Shown piece by piece: positions 60,335 to 64,000 of a DNA stretch of 64,000 bases. Under the pieces are notes generated by a model. That model had not been told where the DNA came from, made no database searches, and saw nothing but the letters and a program-made list of their open reading frames with translations. The stretch is from Rossellomorea aquimaris (lineage in GTDB: Bacteria > Bacillota > Bacilli > Bacillales > Bacillaceae_B): assembly GCF_035590735.1 (NCBI RefSeq), contig NZ_CP141595.1, positions 2,637,001-2,701,000 of the forward strand. Reading direction: 5' to 3'. The position numbers and the translations under genes are program-made. Every line of letters begins with the position of its first letter. Positions within the stretch are counted from its first letter, which is position 1.

Positions 60335-62026
60335 CTAAAATAACCCTATTGCCCTGCCGTCATCATCCACATTCATTCCGAATGCTGCCGGATTTTTTGG
60401 CAGGCCGGGCATAGTCATTACTTCTCCTGTTAATGCAACAATAAAACCGGCACCGATTTTCGGCTTAAGCTCTCTGATTGTGATCGTAAAATCTTCAGGC
60501 CGCCCTAGTTTAGATGGATCATCGGATAAGGAATATTGAGTCTTAGCCATACAAACGGGCAGGATCCCCCACCCTTGATCTTCAAATTGCTGGAGCTGCT
60601 TTCGTGCTTTCACCGTGTAATCTACTTCTTTCGCTCCATAAACCTTTTTCGCAATGGTTTCAATTTTAGATTGGAGTGAATCAGAAAGTTCATATAGGCG
60701 AGAAAATTCTTTCGTGTTCCCTTCGATCTCACGCAATACCTTTTCGGCTAAGTCTCTTCCACCCTCTCCACCTTTAGCCCATACATCGGTCAGTGAAACT
60801 TGGACTCCCAGGTTTTCGCACCACTTGATAAGGGTCTGGATTTCGTCATCACTATCCGTCACAAATCGATTAACGGCAATCACATAAGGTACGTTGAAAT
60901 GATCTAACGTTTCCATATGCTTCTTCAGATTAGTTAATCCTTTTTGCAGAGCCTGAAGGTTTTCAGTTTGAAGATTACTTTTCTCTTGACCTCCATGCAT
61001 TTTCAGAGCACGGATGGTAGCTACAAGCACGATGGCATCCGGGGCTAAGTCTGCAGCTCGAGATTTGATATTCAGAAACTTCTCAGCTCCTAAATCAGCA
61101 CCAAATCCAGATTCCGTCACAACATAATCAGCCAGCTTAAGGGCTGTTTTGGTCGCCATGATACTATTACACCCATGGGCAATATTTGCGAATGGACCGC
61201 CATGAATAAGGGCGGGAGAATGTTCCATCGTTTGAACGAGATTAGGCTTTAAGGCATCCTTTAACAATAATGTGAGTGCACCTTCAACTCCTAAATCTTC
61301 GACGGTAACCGGTTGTTTTGAAAAATCGTATGCCACAACCATTCTTCCAAGCTTTCTTCTTAATTCCTCAAGATTTTGAGATAAACAAAGAACCGCCATG
61401 ATCTCAGACGCCACTGTAATATCAAATCCGTCTTCACGGGGAACGCCTTGTACCGGTCCACCTAAACCAACGATGATTTGTCTAAGGGCACGGTCATTCA
61501 TGTCCAGAGCCCGTTTCCATACGACCCTTCTTTGATCAATATTCAATTCATTTCCCTGATGGATATGATTATCCACCAATGCGGCTAAAGCGTTGTTAGC
61601 AGTTGAAATAGCGTGGATATCACCTGTGAAATGTAGGTTGATATCCTCCATGGGCAGGACTTGGGAATACCCTCCTCCTGTTGCTCCGCCTTTGATTCCC
61701 ATCGTTGGACCAAGTGAAGGTTCCCTCATGGCAATGATGGTGTTTTTATTTAATTGATTTAACGCATCCCCCAGTCCGACGGTAACCGTTGATTTACCCT
61801 CGCCTGCCGGAGTCGGGTTTATAGAGGTTACAAGGATTAATTTCCCATTGGCATGGTCCTTGAGTTTATCTATCGCTTCATAGGATAATTTTCCTTTGTA
61901 TTTACCATAAAGCTCAATATCATCTTCTGTTAGGCCGATTTGCCCTGCAATATCCAGTATCGGTTTCATAGTCGCTTGTTGAGCAATATCAATATCTGAC
62001 TTCACTATCTTCTTTGTCATGGTCAC
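60335..62026 (-). CDS. fhs: Formate-tetrahydrofolate ligase
   Basis: A 563-residue Fhs enzyme that makes 10-formyl-THF from formate, THF and ATP. '[23 protein letters not shown]' holds the P-loop, then '[25 protein letters not shown]', '[14 protein letters not shown]' and '[16 protein letters not shown]'. Full length. It adds to the folate genes (dfrA, thyB) in the window. GTG 62026 has AAGGTGA seven nt upstream; ATG 62020 is possible. Confidence 0.94.
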   Translation of the reverse strand: MTMTKKIVKSDIDIAQQATMKPILDIAGQIGLTEDDIELYGKYKGKLSYEAIDKLKDHANGKLILVTSINPTPAGEGKSTVTVGLGDALNQLNKNTIIAMREPSLGPTMGIKGGATGGGYSQVLPMEDINLHFTGDIHAISTANNALAALVDNHIHQGNELNIDQRRVVWKRALDMNDRALRQIIVGLGGPVQGVPREDGFDITVASEIMAVLCLSQNLEELRRKLGRMVVAYDFSKQPVTVEDLGVEGALTLLLKDALKPNLVQTMEHSPALIHGGPFANIAHGCNSIMATKTALKLADYVVTESGFGADLGAEKFLNIKSRAADLAPDAIVLVATIRALKMHGGQEKSNLQTENLQALQKGLTNLKKHMETLDHFNVPYVIAVNRFVTDSDDEIQTLIKWCENLGVQVSLTDVWAKGGEGGRDLAEKVLREIEGNTKEFSRLYELSDSLQSKIETIAKKVYGAKEVDYTVKARKQLQQFEDQGWGILPVCMAKTQYSLSDDPSKLGRPEDFTITIRELKPKIGAGFIVALTGEVMTMPGLPKNPAAFGMNVDDDGRAIGLF

Positions 62027-62118
62027 CTGAATTCACCTTCTAGTTATGTAATTTGAAATAGGGTCTGAGCCATAAATATAAATTTTACAAAAATTCATGT
62101 TTACTCTTAAACTTCATT

Positions 62119-62166
62119 TACAATCCATTTGTAATCTTAAATTAAAGTGTAACTTAATTTTACACT
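62119..62166. promoter_or_regulatory. Two palindromes in the fhs-ugtP divergent region
   Basis: TTACAA-TCCAT-TTGTAA at 62119-62135 and AGTGTAA-CTTAATT-TTACACT at 62146-62166 (7-bp arms). They lie between the divergent fhs and glycosyltransferase genes and may be operators of either. Confidence 0.4.
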
Positions 62167-62213
62167 ATGTTTTATATCACCACCATTATTGCCTTTTATA
62201 GGGGGGAATAAGA

Positions 62214-63344
62214 TTGCTGAAAGAAAAGTCGATTCTCATTTTGACCGCACGCTTTGGAGAAGGACATATTCAAACTGCTGAAACTCTGGCTCATACATTT
62301 AAGAGACAGGGATATGAACGAGTGCACATCTGTGATCTATATGGAGAAGCCTACCCTGCCATGCACTCCCTGGCCCAAAATTTATTAAAAAAAGGATTTT
62401 CCAAATTCGGTACACCTTTCTATAAAGCATTCTACTATGGAACAGATAAACTCTCCTCAAAAGGTTTGAGTTACTTTTACCAGCATTTAGGAAAAAATCG
62501 CCTTATGGAACTGGTTGAAACTTACTCACCATCATGCATTGTCACGACATTCCCGCTTCATGCAGCACCCTACTTGCGACTTCGCACAAGCTTAAATATA
62601 CCTACATATACCATCATTACAGACTACTGTGCCCATCCGTTGTGGATTCATCCGATGATCGAGAAATATTATGTAGCTACAGATCACGTAAAGAGAACTC
62701 TCATCTCTTACGGAGTAGAGACAGGGAAAATCTTTGTTAGCGGTTTACCTATCCGGTCCAGTTTTCATCATACTGTCGGAAAGAACTATAAAGAATTTGG
62801 ACTTTCCCCAAAACGGAAAACCATCACCATAATGGGGGGGGGTCTAGGTTTGCTTCCGAATATCGAACCCCTTTTAAACTCCCTATCCAAAGATATAAAT
62901 CTTCAAGTAGCCGTTGTGTGTGGAAGGAACCATCAACTATATGAACAACTGGAAAAAAACTCAAACGAAAACATCCATATTTTCGGATATATATCCAAAG
63001 TGGAAAACCTGTTTTCCCTTACCGACTGTCTGGTGACCAAGTCCGGTGCCTTATCCTTAACGGAAGCCGCTTGTTTTAAATTGCCCATCATCATTTTTAA
63101 GCCCGCACCAGGCCAGGAGAATGAGAATGCCAATTATTTATTAAAACAGACTGCAGCACTCACTTATTCAAATCAAACAGACTTTCTGGAAAGCATTTAT
63201 CGATGTCTCTATAATAAATACACGATAGATTCATTATCAAAAAATGTATCCTCGTTATTTAACAAGAATGCCTGTATCACAATCGTAGAGGATATTCTTC
63301 AACATGACCACAGGAAAAACACACTTGTTGAAGGGAGAATGTGA
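62214..63344 (+). CDS. ugtP: UgtP/MGDG-synthase family glycosyltransferase
   Basis: A 376-residue GT28 glycosyltransferase of the processive diacylglycerol glucosyltransferase type. N-terminal 'ILTARFGEGHIQTAETLA' (acceptor/MGDG synthase motif), 'YTIITDYCAHPLWIHPMIEKYYVAT', 'GIRP'-like 'VSGLPIRSSFHH', 'IMGGGLGLLPNIEPLL' and C-terminal 'LVTKSGALSLTEAACFKLPIIIF' (nucleotide-sugar site). UgtP makes glucolipids and the lipoteichoic acid anchor in Bacillus. TTG 62214 has GGGGGG upstream. The next gene starts two bases after its stop. Confidence 0.82.
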   Translation: MLKEKSILILTARFGEGHIQTAETLAHTFKRQGYERVHICDLYGEAYPAMHSLAQNLLKKGFSKFGTPFYKAFYYGTDKLSSKGLSYFYQHLGKNRLMELVETYSPSCIVTTFPLHAAPYLRLRTSLNIPTYTIITDYCAHPLWIHPMIEKYYVATDHVKRTLISYGVETGKIFVSGLPIRSSFHHTVGKNYKEFGLSPKRKTITIMGGGLGLLPNIEPLLNSLSKDINLQVAVVCGRNHQLYEQLEKNSNENIHIFGYISKVENLFSLTDCLVTKSGALSLTEAACFKLPIIIFKPAPGQENENANYLLKQTAALTYSNQTDFLESIYRCLYNKYTIDSLSKNVSSLFNKNACITIVEDILQHDHRKNTLVEGRM

Positions 63345-63345
63345 A

Positions 63346-64000
63346 TTGGAAACATCTACACACATCCTATTTGGTGTCGGCATCGCTTCTTTAGCTTCCT
63401 TGGATCCTAATCTTCAGGAATATTCATTGCCTGTCTATGTTTCCTGTGTACTGGCTTCAAATGCACCTGACTTTGATTATGCTTTAAAGTTAAAGGGGAA
63501 AAGTGAATATTATAAACTTCATAGAGGTTTTTCCCATTCTCTTATAATGCTGCCTCTTTGGGCCTTTATGATTACAGCAGGAATTGCCCTAATCTATCCG
63601 GATACAGAATTTCTTCAACACCTATTCTTATGGAATTTAGGAGCTGTCATTGTACACGTCCTCACAGATTTGCTCAATTTTCATGGCACGCAGGTATTTC
63701 GACCCTTTACCGAAAAATGGTTCAGTTTTGATTGTGTTCCTTTATTTGACTACTTCATTTTCTTATTACACATTTCTGGTATGGTTGTTTCTCTCATAGG
63801 CTTTCATCCTGGGAAAACATTTCTCGCCATATATCTCTTAATGTTCATTTATATATTATTAAGGTTTGCGGTCCGATCTTATATTTATCATCAGTTGACT
63901 GCTCAATTCCTAAAGTCCAAGGAAATGAAGATCCTTCCTAATATGGACCTTTATTCATGGCAGGTGATCATAGAATGTGAGGAATATTATATTCTAGGGA
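63346..64000 (+). CDS. YfhP/YdjM-like membrane metal-dependent hydrolase, 3' truncated
   Basis: TTG 63346 is preceded by AAGGGAG at 8 nt and the frame stays open to the end of the window (about 218 codons). The N-terminus 'THILFGVGIASL', then 'LASNAPDFDYALKLKGKSEYY' and 'LHRGFSHSL', is the DxD...HRxxSHS pattern of the membrane-bound YdjM/YfhP family (PF04307). Three or more membrane helices follow, including 'LGAVIVHVLTDLLNFHGTQV'. The role in B. subtilis YfhP is regulatory to a neighbouring operon; here unknown. Its start abuts the ugtP stop, implying co-transcription. Confidence 0.8.
   Translation, partial: METSTHILFGVGIASLASLDPNLQEYSLPVYVSCVLASNAPDFDYALKLKGKSEYYKLHRGFSHSLIMLPLWAFMITAGIALIYPDTEFLQHLFLWNLGAVIVHVLTDLLNFHGTQVFRPFTEKWFSFDCVPLFDYFIFLLHISGMVVSLIGFHPGKTFLAIYLLMFIYILLRFAVRSYIYHQLTAQFLKSKEMKILPNMDLYSWQVIIECEEYYILG

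Noticed and set aside
1..64000. Prophage, insertion sequence, CRISPR array or restriction system
   Set aside because: No transposase, integrase, phage structural gene, nuclease cluster or regularly spaced repeats were found.

Overview
The window reads as a chromosomal segment of an endospore-forming, low-to-moderate GC Bacillaceae (Bacillus sensu lato; a pigmented, probably marine-type relative such as Rossellomorea is my best guess, by inference only). Reasons: long blocks of gene order shared with Bacillus subtilis (ctpA-yodJ-deoD-yodL, yozD-yodN-yozE-yokU-kamA-yodPQRST, ypmS-ypmR, thyB-dfrA, ypjP, ypiP-brxA-ypgR, ypgQ), sporulation-linked genes (spo0M, a YjcZ-type mini protein), strong AGGAGG-type ribosome-binding sites with frequent TTG/GTG starts, and many U-tailed intrinsic terminators. 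No rRNA, canonical tRNA, CRISPR array, prophage or insertion sequence was found.

Layout. 0-4.5 kb: a truncated DedA gene, an amidohydrolase, a GNAT acetyltransferase behind an elaborate RNA leader, and a stand-alone MurG. 4.6-8.8 kb: a four-gene minus-strand carotenoid end-modification operon (CruF-like, acyltransferase, glycosyltransferase, CrtN/CrtP-like desaturase/oxidase) with overlapping genes. 8.8-19.5 kb: MATE and EmrB/MarR efflux modules, an SDR without its catalytic Tyr, a secreted CAP protein, a rhodanese-like protein under a palindromic operator, a COG0523 GTPase next to a Cys-rich membrane protein, and an LCP lipoprotein. 19.6-36.1 kb: CtpA, VanY-type carboxypeptidase, DeoD, YodL, a small basic protein-kinase-Spo0M unit, and the lysine aminomutase / beta-lysine cluster. 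36.2-36.6 kb: palindromic repeats. 36.7-49.9 kb: a chemotaxis receptor, DUF502, EIIA, MsrA/MsrB, an RsgA-family GTPase behind a leader peptide and attenuator, YpmS/YpmR, nucleoside hydrolase, PCYCGC lipoprotein, DegV, SRAP and TrhA. 49.9-52.8 kb: DfrA-ThyB, a PPEP-like secreted metalloprotease and YpjP. 53.1-53.7 kb: a second palindromic repeat locus inverted relative to the first. 53.7-64 kb: RsmJ-like methyltransferase, BrxA, YpgR, an ABC-F ATPase, an HD hydrolase, a second DegV, Fhs, a UgtP-like glycosyltransferase and a truncated YfhP-like membrane hydrolase.

How genes work together. Cell-envelope functions recur (MurG, LCP, CtpA, VanY, CAP, UgtP, DegV). Redox repair is represented by MsrA/MsrB and BrxA; folate one-carbon metabolism by DfrA, ThyB and Fhs; lysine/beta-lysine metabolism by the yod cluster.

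The strongest unusual signals are two gene leaders that look like translation-coupled RNA switches. Upstream of the RsgA-family GTPase lie a consensus promoter, a 29-codon leader ORF, a 9-nt segment inside that ORF exactly complementary to the 5' arm of a following intrinsic terminator, and then the gene's ribosome-binding site: a complete ribosome-mediated attenuation architecture. Upstream of the GNAT gene lie a possible 15-codon ORF, a perfect tRNA T-arm mimic, a mutually exclusive long hairpin and a hairpin that sequesters the Shine-Dalgarno sequence.
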